39,020 nt of DNA from an uncultured Tessaracoccus sp. (GTDB lineage: Bacteria > Actinomycetota > Actinomycetes > Propionibacteriales > Propionibacteriaceae): NCBI RefSeq assembly GCF_947255005.1, contig NZ_CAMYFI010000021.1, positions 1 through 39,020 of the forward strand, given 5' to 3'. Each line of letters starts with the position of its first letter. Positions within the stretch are counted from its first letter, which is position 1. Shown one piece after another: positions 16,372-24,219 of the stretch. The notes under the pieces are model-generated. The model searched no databases. It had not been told where the DNA came from and saw only the letters and a program-made list of their open reading frames with translations. The position numbers and the translations under genes are program-made.

Positions 16372-16491
16372 GATGGTTCCTTGAGTGAGAGGGTGTGGGG
16401 TCGCTGACCTCGCCCGAGCAGAGCTCGAGGGCGGGGCAACAAGCTCACTTACGCATGCGTTGATAGTGGCATGCCGCTGCAGGTGCGTCAA
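16372..16491 (-). promoter_or_regulatory. Promoter and structured leader of GNAT copy 2
   Basis: On the minus strand: TTGACG (16491-16486), a 17-bp spacer, CACTAT (16468-16463), six bases, ATG-CGT-AAG-TGA (16456-16445), a GC-rich hairpin (16433-16411), then AAGGAAC before the GNAT start. This parallels the leader of copy 1 element by element. Confidence 0.6.
16445..16456 (-). CDS. Three-codon leader ORF (Met-Arg-Lys)
   Basis: ATG-CGT-AAG-TGA, six bases after the -10 hexamer. It keeps the same peptide as the copy at 15153-15164 through a silent third-base change. Translation is inferred from position and conservation only. Confidence 0.4.
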   Translation of the reverse strand: MRK

Positions 16492-16495
16492 CAAC

Positions 16496-16574
16496 GTTGA
16501 CCGTTATCCTCCACGAGAAGCTTGTAACCCCTGCTGTTCCGCGATGTTTTGCACGCGTGGAGGATTTCGGTCAT
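16496..16574. repeat. Palindromic intergenic repeat, copy 3
   Basis: The left arm GTTGACCGTTATCCTCC (16496-16512) is intact. The right arm near 16559-16573 (GGAGGATTTCGGTCA) is degenerate. It lies between the divergent GNAT copy 2 and lysC. Confidence 0.75.
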
Positions 16575-16658
16575 CCGGGGATCCCCGACGATGAAACACC
16601 GCCGCAACTTCCGTGCCAGGCCCACTAGGCTTGGGCTGGCCAAGAGGAAGGAGCCGGG

Positions 16659-17930
16659 ATGGGACGCATCGTCCAGAAGTTCGGCGGCAGTTCGGTGGCC
16701 GACGCCGAATCCATCAAGCGCGTCGCGCGCCGTATCGCCCGCACCCGCGGGGAAGGCAACGAGGTGGTCGTGGTGATTTCCGCGATGGGCGACACCACAG
16801 ACGACCTCATGGACCTCGCACTCCAGGTCTCCCCCAACCCACGCTCCCGCGAACTCGACATGCTCATCACCACCGGCGAGCGACAGTCCGCCGCGCTGCT
16901 GGCGATGGCGCTGTGGGACATCGGCGTCGACGCGAGCAGCTACACCGGTTCTCAGGCAGGCGTGCTCACCACCCCGGTGCACGGCAACGCCCGCATCATC
17001 GACGTCACCCCCGGCCGCATCGAGAAGGCCCTCGACGAGGGGAAGGTGGCGATCGTCGCCGGCTTCCAGGGCGTGTCGCAGACCACGAAGGACGTCACGA
17101 CGCTCGGGCGCGGCGCGTCCGACACCACTGCCGTCGCGCTCGCCGCGTCGCTGGACGCCGACCTCTGCGAGATCTACTCCGACGTTGACGGCATCTACAC
17201 CGCCGACCCGCGCATTGTCCCGTCGGCTAGGCACATCAGCAAGATCGGCTACGAGGACATGATGGAGATGGCCGCATCCGGCGCCAAGATCCTCCACCTG
17301 CGCTGCGTTGAGTACGCCCGCCGCGAGAATGTGCGCGTGCATGTGCGTTCATCGTTCACCGACAAGCCCGGCACCTGGGTGGTCCCCCAGGAAGAACTGG
17401 AAGGAACCGACATGGAAGAAGCCATCATCACCGGCATCGCGCACGACCGCGACGACGCCAAGATCACCGTCGTCGGCGTTCCCGACAAGCCGGGCAATGC
17501 AGCCACCATCTTTCAGGCCGTCGCGGATGCCGACATCAACATCGACATGGTGGTGCAGAACATCTCCGACCTGAGCGCCGAGCGCACCGACATCACCTTC
17601 ACGCTGCCCTCTACCGAGGGCCGCAAGGGCGTCGACGCCCTGGAGCGCATCAAGGAAAAAGTGGGCTTCGACCGCATCCGCTACGACGACCAGATCGGCA
17701 AGGTGTCCGTCGTCGGTGTCGGCATGCGCTCCCACCCTGGCGTGACCGCCACCTTCTTCAAGGCCCTCGCAGCCGCCGAGGTCAACCTCCAGATGATCTC
17801 CACGTCGGAGATCCGCATCTCGGTGATCGTGAGCGCCGACGAGGTGAACAAGGCCGTGCAGGCCGCGCACACCGCGTTCGGGCTCGATGCCGAGGACGTC
17901 GCGACGGTGTACGCCGGAACCGGGCGCTAA
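16659..17930 (+). CDS. lysC: Aspartate kinase
   Basis: 423 residues; phosphorylates aspartate, the first step to lysine, threonine, methionine and diaminopimelate. VQKFGGSSVADAESIKRVA at the start is the aspartokinase signature, ITTGERQSAALLAMAL follows near residue 70, and TTLGRGASDTTAVALAASL near 150 binds substrate. The last ~160 residues are two ACT domains (ITVVGVPDKPGNAATIFQAV and VSVVGVGMRSHPGVTATFF), which give feedback inhibition. GGAAGGAG precedes ATG 16659. Actinobacterial lysC usually makes a second, smaller subunit from an internal start, and one is visible here. The usual partner asd does not follow; the TerD operon converges on it instead. Confidence 0.97.
   Translation: MGRIVQKFGGSSVADAESIKRVARRIARTRGEGNEVVVVISAMGDTTDDLMDLALQVSPNPRSRELDMLITTGERQSAALLAMALWDIGVDASSYTGSQAGVLTTPVHGNARIIDVTPGRIEKALDEGKVAIVAGFQGVSQTTKDVTTLGRGASDTTAVALAASLDADLCEIYSDVDGIYTADPRIVPSARHISKIGYEDMMEMAASGAKILHLRCVEYARRENVRVHVRSSFTDKPGTWVVPQEELEGTDMEEAIITGIAHDRDDAKITVVGVPDKPGNAATIFQAVADADINIDMVVQNISDLSAERTDITFTLPSTEGRKGVDALERIKEKVGFDRIRYDDQIGKVSVVGVGMRSHPGVTATFFKALAAAEVNLQMISTSEIRISVIVSADEVNKAVQAAHTAFGLDAEDVATVYAGTGR
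17412..17930 (+). CDS. Possible internal start: aspartate kinase beta subunit
   Basis: ATG 17412 (MEEAIITGIAHDRDDAKITV), in frame with lysC and preceded by GGAAGGAACC, would give a 172-residue chain holding just the two ACT domains. This matches the alpha2-beta2 design of corynebacterial aspartokinase. Use of the site is inferred. Confidence 0.55.
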   Translation: MEEAIITGIAHDRDDAKITVVGVPDKPGNAATIFQAVADADINIDMVVQNISDLSAERTDITFTLPSTEGRKGVDALERIKEKVGFDRIRYDDQIGKVSVVGVGMRSHPGVTATFFKALAAAEVNLQMISTSEIRISVIVSADEVNKAVQAAHTAFGLDAEDVATVYAGTGR

Positions 17931-17946
17931 CCGACGCCACCCCGCA

Positions 17947-17970
17947 CCGCCGCGCCCTCCAGCCCGGCGG
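17947..17970. terminator. Shared hairpin between convergent lysC and terD-like genes
   Basis: CCGCCG (17947-17952) pairs with CGGCGG (17965-17970) around a 12-nt loop, in the 48-bp space between two converging stops. There is no T-run on either side. Confidence 0.4.
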
Positions 17971-17978
17971 CGTAGGGC

Positions 17979-18566
17979 TCAGCCTGGGCGATAGCCGTGG
18001 TCGCGCGCAAACGCGCTCGGTCCGCCTGGGTACGCTTCGCCCAGCGCCTCGACGACCCATCCTCCATGGGCGCGCTCAATCTTCCATAGCTCCATGCACC
18101 GTTCGTGGGCGTACGCTGCCACCGGCGGCGAGAACACGAACGGCGTATGTGCTGTGGCGAGGTCCATCACGCGCGTTCGGAAAGTGCCGGCGTCCCCCAG
18201 CGGCTGGCCGCGCATCACCGCCGTGAGTGCGATCTTCACCGCCACGATGCTCTCGTCAAGCCGATCCAGGTCGACGAGCACCTGCGTCCTGTCGATGCCT
18301 GCCTCTTCACCGGGCATCTTCCACGTGACGAAGGCTGAACGCTCGGGCGCCCAACGGTTGCGGCGGTACACGAACGACTGCTGCGAGGGGATTTGACCGT
18401 ACTCATCGAGCAGCACGGCGCACATGTCGATGTCGAAGTCGGCATCTTCCCAAGTGGCGCCGAACATAATGCGCCCAAGCGGCTGCCCGTCAAACCCTAT
18501 GCAGGGCTCGGCTGGCTGCCCCACGCGCAACACTTTCGGGCGGTTGCTCGGCTTACTGGCCACCAT
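17979..18566 (-). CDS. TerD-domain protein, last gene of the tubulin/GTPase operon
   Basis: 195 residues. The TerD fold shows in GATWEDADFDIDMCAVLLDEYG (near 38-59), with the Asp-rich calcium-binding type motif D-x-D-x-D; in LDESIVAVKIALTAVMRGQPLG; and in the closing AHGGWVVEALGEAYPGG. It differs from classical TerD by lacking the usual GDNRTG segment, having QQSFVYRRNRWAPERSAFV and then VTWKMPGEE instead. Ter-domain proteins work in membrane-linked stress and conflict complexes, often with vWA proteins. ATG 18566 lies inside the GTPase gene (14-bp overlap) behind AGGAGG, so expression is coupled. It is the tenth and last gene; lysC converges from the other side. Confidence 0.8.
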   Translation of the reverse strand: MVASKPSNRPKVLRVGQPAEPCIGFDGQPLGRIMFGATWEDADFDIDMCAVLLDEYGQIPSQQSFVYRRNRWAPERSAFVTWKMPGEEAGIDRTQVLVDLDRLDESIVAVKIALTAVMRGQPLGDAGTFRTRVMDLATAHTPFVFSPPVAAYAHERCMELWKIERAHGGWVVEALGEAYPGGPSAFARDHGYRPG

Positions 18567-19536
18567 GGAGCTGCCTCCTCTTCTTCGCTATTGCGGCCTG
18601 CAACACGTCGAGCACTCGAAATGGGATGATGCCGCCGCTGCCGACGGATTGCGCGTCCGGCTCCGACCCCAGGGCGGACACGGCGAAGAGACGGTACGGC
18701 AGGCCGGCTTGTGCCGCCGCCGAGAGCACCATGCCGGCGCCGAGCTTGTCGAGCAACCCGAGCAGCTCCTCGTGCAGCAGGGAACCGTCGAGTTCCGCGT
18801 CGTGGCCCGAGACCATCGACGGGTCGCGTTGCATCGCGGAGCCCGGACGGTTAAAGATGGACTGCCACGGTGCCGCGCGCAGCGTGCGCAGCCGCTGGAG
18901 CACGTCGAATTTCGACAGCACCACGGCGAGCACCTGCTCCGGGCCGCCCTGCACGCGCTGTGCGGCGCGCGCCTGCAGCACCTGGCGCAGCACCGTGATG
19001 TCGTTGCCGGAGTGGCTCGGCACGGTGACCACACCGTCGAGCACCGCGGAGACGCCGGGCACCTTCAGCGGGTCGATCAAGGTGACGATGAAGTCGGAAA
19101 ACCCGAGGTAACGGAAGCGCTCATCCGACGGGCTCAGTCGCTCGAAGTCTTCGCCGGCGGCGTCCATCACTGACAGGCAGAACTCGGTGCCCCCGTCGGT
19201 GAACTTCCACAGCATGGGCAACAGCGGTTCCTGCTCGGCGGGCGGCGTGGCGCCCAATAGGTTGCGCTGCTGCAGCAATGGCACGCGGTATTTTTCGTGG
19301 AAGCGCGCGTGCGTGTCGCCGAGCGGGGTGAGGAATGAGCCCTTGTCAGCCAGGAAATACTCGAACTGATCCATCATCACGCCGATCAGCACCGATTTCC
19401 CGACGGTGCGGGCACCCGTGATTGCCATCGACAGCTGGACGGAGTCGAACCAGGCGGCGGGCACGTCGAACCCGCACGCGCACCTGCCCGGCCCGTGCAT
19501 CGGCTGGAAGCAGCGGGGGCACTGCTGGAGGTTCAT
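18553..19536 (-). CDS. Zinc-ribbon P-loop GTPase (DO-GTPase2 type)
   Basis: 327 residues. The N-terminus is a zinc ribbon: C6-x2-C9 and C19-x-C21 (QQCPRCF, RCACGFD). The P-loop GARTVGKS spans residues 41-48. A switch II-like DAAGED follows near 130, and VLSKFDVL supplies the guanine-specificity K-x-D. This agrees with the bacterial family Pfam calls double-GTPase 2, known from comparative genomics of NTP-dependent conflict systems next to GAP1 proteins. The start is fixed by the ATGA overlap with the preceding gene; a longer frame exists upstream but overlaps that gene. It is probably the nucleotide switch of the operon, acting in the cytoplasm. The family name comes from remembered features, not a search. 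Confidence 0.8.
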   Translation of the reverse strand: MNLQQCPRCFQPMHGPGRCACGFDVPAAWFDSVQLSMAITGARTVGKSVLIGVMMDQFEYFLADKGSFLTPLGDTHARFHEKYRVPLLQQRNLLGATPPAEQEPLLPMLWKFTDGGTEFCLSVMDAAGEDFERLSPSDERFRYLGFSDFIVTLIDPLKVPGVSAVLDGVVTVPSHSGNDITVLRQVLQARAAQRVQGGPEQVLAVVLSKFDVLQRLRTLRAAPWQSIFNRPGSAMQRDPSMVSGHDAELDGSLLHEELLGLLDKLGAGMVLSAAAQAGLPYRLFAVSALGSEPDAQSVGSGGIIPFRVLDVLQAAIAKKRRQLHGGQ

Positions 19537-20516
19537 GCCTGGCTCCTCGGGAACATCGCGTCGGCCAGGGCCGGCCCGGCATCGTCCAACCCCGCCAGTG
19601 AAGCCAGCGAGACCACGCGGGGGAACCCGTCGAACGCGTCCAGCTCCTCTTCCCAGAACTGGGTGGGGCGGTCTTCCGCCCGCGCGCCGTACTTCGATCT
19701 GCCCAACGCCACGACGATGCATTCTCTCCCCGCGACGGCGTCGCGCACTTCGCGGTAGTCGACGAAGACCCCGTCGCAGATGATGAGCAGCGGGGCATCG
19801 TCGGGCAGCCCTGCGCAGGCCGCTTCCACCGCATCCCCCACGTTCGGCCAGGGGGCGGGTGCGTGGTTCAGCGCCTGTTCCCAGGCGATGGCGTCGTGTT
19901 CGAGGGTTGCGGTGACGTCGCGGGGCGGCTGCGTGGCCACCCACCACGCCGAAGGCGCACCGCCGTACGCGGTGGCGGCGGTGCCGAGCACGAGTTCCAG
20001 GAACTGGCGGTACGCATTCTCGTCGGCGGTGTGCTGTGACATGGCGGAGCCGTCCAGCACGCACGCCCACTTCGTCGCGTGCCCGGCGCGTTGCGCATGG
20101 TTGGTGTGGAACGCCTGACTGCCGCGCCGCATCCACGCCAGCTCCGTGAGGGAGGCTTGCCCGACGAGGTCGGCGATGCGCCCATCGGCGATCTCCACCA
20201 GCGAGATCGCCGTGCGGCCTCCGGCATCGACGGGTGGACGCACCACCTCATCACCCGACCCGGAGGCGGCCTTCACCGTCACACCGATGCGGGTGCCCTC
20301 GACGAACGCGTTGCCCTCGGTGGGCCGGGCGATCACGATCACGGGTTGGCCCGGCAGCACCACCACCTGCGAGCGCGTGGCGCGGAAGGCGGGCTCGACG
20401 GGGCTGCCCAGGGCGTCGACGAGGGCGAGTTCTGCCCCGCTTCGCGTGGTGAGCTGCAGCTCGAGCGCGCCGTCGGGACACGCAATCGGGCCGCCGGTGA
20501 GCTGGATCATTGCCAT
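19533..20516 (-). CDS. Cytoplasmic vWA-like protein
   Basis: 327 residues, no signal peptide. The first ~115 residues are beta-rich (GALELQLTTRSGAELALV, VVLPGQPVIVIA), resembling an Ig- or TerD-like sandwich. From about residue 135 a vWA-like Rossmann unit begins with KWACVLDGSAMSQH: D-G-S-A-M-S is a MIDAS-type D-x-S/G-x-S loop. LPDDAPLLIICDGVFVDYREV and ECIVVALGR are later strands. Start choice: ATG 20516 has GGGAG seven bases upstream; ATG 20510 would make an exact ATGA overlap with the GAP1 stop. It overlaps the GTPase gene by four bases. vWA domains mediate metal-dependent protein binding; here it probably works with the GTPase or TerD protein. Confidence 0.7.
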   Translation of the reverse strand: MAMIQLTGGPIACPDGALELQLTTRSGAELALVDALGSPVEPAFRATRSQVVVLPGQPVIVIARPTEGNAFVEGTRIGVTVKAASGSGDEVVRPPVDAGGRTAISLVEIADGRIADLVGQASLTELAWMRRGSQAFHTNHAQRAGHATKWACVLDGSAMSQHTADENAYRQFLELVLGTAATAYGGAPSAWWVATQPPRDVTATLEHDAIAWEQALNHAPAPWPNVGDAVEAACAGLPDDAPLLIICDGVFVDYREVRDAVAGRECIVVALGRSKYGARAEDRPTQFWEEELDAFDGFPRVVSLASLAGLDDAGPALADAMFPRSQA

Positions 20517-22006
20517 GGTGATTCTCCCAACCACTCCTCAAGGGCCTCGTTGGGGCCGTATCGTTCCTGACTGCGCCGGGCAACACGTCGCACGAGCTCC
20601 GGCGCGAGGTCGTCTTGCGTGCGCACAGCATCGACGATGTGCTCCGGGCGCGGCGCCACCCAGGATGCGACGGCGGCGACGGCCCACATGCGTCGGCGAT
20701 CCTCGGGCGATGCCTGCCCCGCCCGCGTCAGCCACTCGCCCTCGACGCATTCGAGCGAACCGAAGTGGCTCACGGCCCGCAACGCCTCGTCGATCAGGTG
20801 GGGCTCAGGCGCCTCGACCCCCTGCGGTTCAGGCGTCGATGCCATCACGCGCTCTGCAGCATCCGGCTTCCCTGTTTCCTTCACCCCGCTCGATTCATCG
20901 TAGGGGGACCCAACCGACGGCCCCCCGACGCCGCCATAGATGTCGCTCTGCGTTGGGGCTTCGTCTGCGACCTCCTCTCCCACGCTCGCCGCGAGGTTGC
21001 GCAGCTCCGGCCATTCCCGCACCCGCTCACCGACGCCGCCCACCAGCTGGCGAATGGCGTCGTCTTGCCCGAGCAGCAACGCTCCCGGACGGTTGAGCCA
21101 CGCCACCTTCAGCGCTTGCAGTGACGTGAAGGAGTCGCCCTGGGCTTCCTTCCACAGCCGGTTGACGAGCTCGTCGCGGTGCTCGAACACGCTGGTCGCG
21201 ACATCGTCGGGAGCCATCAGAAGATCTGCGACGATCTGCCCCCACGCTTCATGCTCCGCGGGCTCGCCGGCGGCATCGATGACGCCGTCGAGCATGCGCT
21301 CCGGCACCGAGGTGTCCGGGGCAACCACCGCGATGAAGAGACCTTTCGGCGCGCGCCTGGCCAGCGAGTCGCTGTTTTCGCCGATGTAGATGCTCCACTC
21401 GCGTCCCCAGTCGCTGTCGAGCATCCACAGCATCGCCGAAATCCAGTGCACGCCGGCCCGCACGTCGCCGGTTTTCACAATCAATGGTTGCCTGGTCAGC
21501 AGTTTCGCAACTCCCGCCGAGACCACCCAGCGGGCGAGCTGCAACTGCTCAGGATTCGCCCGGAGGAAGGCTGCGACGGTCGGCCACCCCGAGGGTGGCG
21601 TCAGCTGCTCGGGCAGCGTGGCGTCGCGCACCTGCTTCGGCCCCCATGGCAGCACCCAGCCGTCGGCGTCGAACCAGTCGGTGACCCGCAGCGACGCTGA
21701 GTGTTCCACCCGCGCGCAATGCGAGACGACGTTGCCCGGACGTTTGGTGTGGTCGACGCCCGCCTCGGCGCTCAGGCACACCGTGAACCCGTCGCCAGAG
21801 GGTTCGGCTCTGAACCGACGAGGTCTCGACGCCAGCTGGTCTGCCGTCGGAAATTGCGGCATCGTCGTGGGCATCTGCACGCTGGCGAGCTGCTGCAGCT
21901 CCGCGACGCGTTCCGCGCTGATCCCTGGCGTCACCCGCAGCACTCCCCAACCGCCTTGGGTGCGCCCCGCGATATCGTCGCCGGAGCCGTACAGAAGTTG
22001 CTCCAT
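20507..22006 (-). CDS. GAP1-type GTPase-associated protein
   Basis: 499 residues from ATG 22006, which overlaps the stop of the preceding gene (TGATG). The N-terminal domain has LLYGSGDDIAG, then GGWGVLRVTPGIS and later RPGNVVSHCARVEH. These match the GAP1 N-terminal layout (a Y-x-S-G opening, W-G-V-L, T-P-G and R-P-G-N-x-x-x-H). The middle and C-terminal parts are helical (LARWVVSAGVAKLLTRQ, IRQLVGGVGERVREWPELRN). GAP1 proteins are defined by constant pairing with bacterial GTPases in predicted conflict systems; the matching GTPase is two genes downstream. No biochemical role is established. Family assignment is from pattern memory and needs a profile search. Confidence 0.7.
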   Translation of the reverse strand: MEQLLYGSGDDIAGRTQGGWGVLRVTPGISAERVAELQQLASVQMPTTMPQFPTADQLASRPRRFRAEPSGDGFTVCLSAEAGVDHTKRPGNVVSHCARVEHSASLRVTDWFDADGWVLPWGPKQVRDATLPEQLTPPSGWPTVAAFLRANPEQLQLARWVVSAGVAKLLTRQPLIVKTGDVRAGVHWISAMLWMLDSDWGREWSIYIGENSDSLARRAPKGLFIAVVAPDTSVPERMLDGVIDAAGEPAEHEAWGQIVADLLMAPDDVATSVFEHRDELVNRLWKEAQGDSFTSLQALKVAWLNRPGALLLGQDDAIRQLVGGVGERVREWPELRNLAASVGEEVADEAPTQSDIYGGVGGPSVGSPYDESSGVKETGKPDAAERVMASTPEPQGVEAPEPHLIDEALRAVSHFGSLECVEGEWLTRAGQASPEDRRRMWAVAAVASWVAPRPEHIVDAVRTQDDLAPELVRRVARRSQERYGPNEALEEWLGESPWQ

Positions 22007-24219
22007 CACACCCACATCCTCAAGCTCTGCACCGCAGGGTCGAGCACGGCCACCGTGCCCGTCTCGTCGGCTGGACGGTTGATGAATAGGCGCACGTACA
22101 TGCCCCTGCCTCCCAGCGGCATGTCACCGACGAACACCCGCTGCTCAGGCGCGAGCGAGACGTGCGCCTCCTTGAGCATGACGCCGTCGCCCGGCTCAAG
22201 CGGCAGATGCTGGGAGTTACCGACGAGCACGATGGGGGCGTCGTGCAGTTCGTCGTCGGCGGTGCAGTAGAGCCGATAGGCCGACGGTTGTACGCCGGGG
22301 GGTGCGGGCTGCTGGTTGGCCAGGATGGGTTCGAACTCGTAGCGTAGCCGCGTAATGCCGGGGTAGTCGATGGTAATCGGACGCGAGTAGACGGGGCGAC
22401 CTTCGAGGTACAGCACGCCGACGATGTGCAGCGAACACCCGTTGCTGGGCAGCACGCGGGTGATGCGCATGCCACCCACCTGGTCGTAGTCGTGCTCGGT
22501 GAGTTGCGCGATGGGCTCGTTCGTCTTCAGGTCGACGTCCATGCCGCGAGGCGATTGGAAGGCCTGCACGATCGAGACACCGTCGGGCCAGGGGAAGGTG
22601 AGTATCTGGGCATCAACGCGTTCGATCACCTGTGCCCATTCGGGTGGCCGCGGAGTCACCATGGTGACGGGGGCACCGGCCCAGACGATGTCGTCGTTGA
22701 TCCAGTGCACGGCGATGAAGTGGGTGCGCACCCAGGTGGTGTCGACGACGAACTGCTTGATCTGGTGCAAGCCGCCGAGGTCGTCGATGGGGTACGCGAT
22801 GCGCCGCTCGGGGCTCAGCCCGGCCTGCTCCAGCACCTCCGCGGTGCGCGCCTCGTTCTCTAGGCCCTGCTCAGGGCGCTCCTTCGTCGCGTACAGCACG
22901 ACGCGCCCGTTCGCCGGGGGCTTCCAGGTGAGGTCGTACGCGCCGGGTGTGGTCTGCGATTCGCGCACGTCGAGCCGAACCTGCTCGGGCGTGGGCGTGA
23001 TTTCGACGTTAGCCACCACCGGCGACGAGATGCCGGAGCCACCTTCCGCGAGCTGAGCGACGCAGAACACCGCGTAGACGAGGGGTTCGCCCTGCGGCGC
23101 TTCGCGGTCGAGGAATCCGCCGCTTTGCACAGCCTCGGCGGGCAGCAGCCGGGACGGATCGTAGGCGACCGGCACCCCGTCCGGGAAGCGCTGCACCTCC
23201 ACCTTGCTGCCTGGCGGGGCATTCCAGGATGCGGCCACCATCTTGTCGGGCGTGACGCTCAGCTCGAGGCCTGACGGTGGCCACACCACTTCGCTCTTGC
23301 CGATGAGGGTGGGCTGCGACTGGGTGGCCTCGAACTGCGTGCCTCCCTGGTAGGCCCACACCGCGAGGTAGGTCACCTGGCCGCGCGCGTGCAGCTGCAC
23401 GCTGCCGGCGGTGGCCGACGTCACGCCGACGGGCGAGCCCAGATCCGGGGAACCCACCGGCCACGAATCACCCGACTGGACGACGCGGTACAGCGTCACC
23501 GGGGCCGGGTTCGGGCAGGGCGTCCACTCCAGCTGCACCCGCCCGTCCACATCCAGGGCCGCCATGTGCCCGATGGGAGTCTGGTTACCCTTGCTCCAGT
23601 CGAAGCCCGCGAACCGCACGTTGGACACCCACTCGAATGGGCACGTCGGGTCGGGCTGCGCTGGCTCGGGTTCAGGTTCGGGTTCTGGTTCTGGATTGGG
23701 CTCGGGCTGGGGCACAACGACGGGCTCTGGCGCGGAGTCAGGCTCCAATTCGGGAGCTTCCTCGGTGACACTCTCGTCGACGCCTCGACGGGGCTTCACC
23801 TCCTCGGCGCCCAGCAGCTGCAGCACCTCGTCGCGAAACTGCCAGAGGGCGGCACCGCCGTTGAGGAGCGCCGTCGTGTACTCCAAATCACGCTTCGAGC
23901 GGATCGACGCGGACGCCACCCGCACCAGATCGGCGTCGTCGATACGCGCAACCGACGGCGACTCGTGCTGGTCGCGCCACGCGCACAGCCGCTCGAATCG
24001 CTGCCGGTCCCTACTCGGCGCTCCAGGCGCATCGGCGACGGCATCAACGAGCTCGTCGAAGTGTTCCACCACGGCGTCTGGGGTCTCCCAGATCAGCACC
24101 TGTGCGACCTTGCGCGAGGTGATGTCGAAGTGGGCGAGCACGTCGAGGTCGAGCGGCGAAATACCTGCCCGTGATTCTTGGTTGTAGGCACCCAGCTTGG
24201 CCCTGCGTACAGACGTCAC
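22006..24219 (-). CDS. Helical domain plus FN3-like repeats, unknown function
   Basis: 737 residues from GTG 24219, which overlaps the preceding stop as GTGA; GTG 24246 is possible but lacks a ribosome site. Residues 1-145 are helical (YNQESRAGISPLDLDVLAHF, VVEHFDELVDAVADAPG). At about 153-193 lies a Glu/Pro linker of alternating P-E. The rest is beta-rich with several fibronectin type III-like units, e.g. VQLEWTPCPNPAPVTLYRVV, MVAASWNAPPGSKVEVQRF and YDLTWKPPANGRVVLYATK. No signal peptide is seen, which is unusual for FN3 modules and suggests an intracellular scaffold. The pairing of a helical head, flexible linker and FN3 stack fits a connector between membrane parts and the GTPase/GAP1 pair. 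Confidence 0.75.
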   Translation of the reverse strand: MTSVRRAKLGAYNQESRAGISPLDLDVLAHFDITSRKVAQVLIWETPDAVVEHFDELVDAVADAPGAPSRDRQRFERLCAWRDQHESPSVARIDDADLVRVASASIRSKRDLEYTTALLNGGAALWQFRDEVLQLLGAEEVKPRRGVDESVTEEAPELEPDSAPEPVVVPQPEPNPEPEPEPEPEPAQPDPTCPFEWVSNVRFAGFDWSKGNQTPIGHMAALDVDGRVQLEWTPCPNPAPVTLYRVVQSGDSWPVGSPDLGSPVGVTSATAGSVQLHARGQVTYLAVWAYQGGTQFEATQSQPTLIGKSEVVWPPSGLELSVTPDKMVAASWNAPPGSKVEVQRFPDGVPVAYDPSRLLPAEAVQSGGFLDREAPQGEPLVYAVFCVAQLAEGGSGISSPVVANVEITPTPEQVRLDVRESQTTPGAYDLTWKPPANGRVVLYATKERPEQGLENEARTAEVLEQAGLSPERRIAYPIDDLGGLHQIKQFVVDTTWVRTHFIAVHWINDDIVWAGAPVTMVTPRPPEWAQVIERVDAQILTFPWPDGVSIVQAFQSPRGMDVDLKTNEPIAQLTEHDYDQVGGMRITRVLPSNGCSLHIVGVLYLEGRPVYSRPITIDYPGITRLRYEFEPILANQQPAPPGVQPSAYRLYCTADDELHDAPIVLVGNSQHLPLEPGDGVMLKEAHVSLAPEQRVFVGDMPLGGRGMYVRLFINRPADETGTVAVLDPAVQSLRMWV

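Noticed and set aside
16488..17342. 284-codon minus-strand frame over lysC
   Set aside because: Overlaps the well-supported lysC start and signature region and has shadow-type composition.
19537..20136. N-terminal extension of the GTPase frame
   Set aside because: The extra ~200 residues are Arg/Gly-rich and lie inside the vWA-like gene; the ATGA overlap and zinc ribbon fix the start at 19536.
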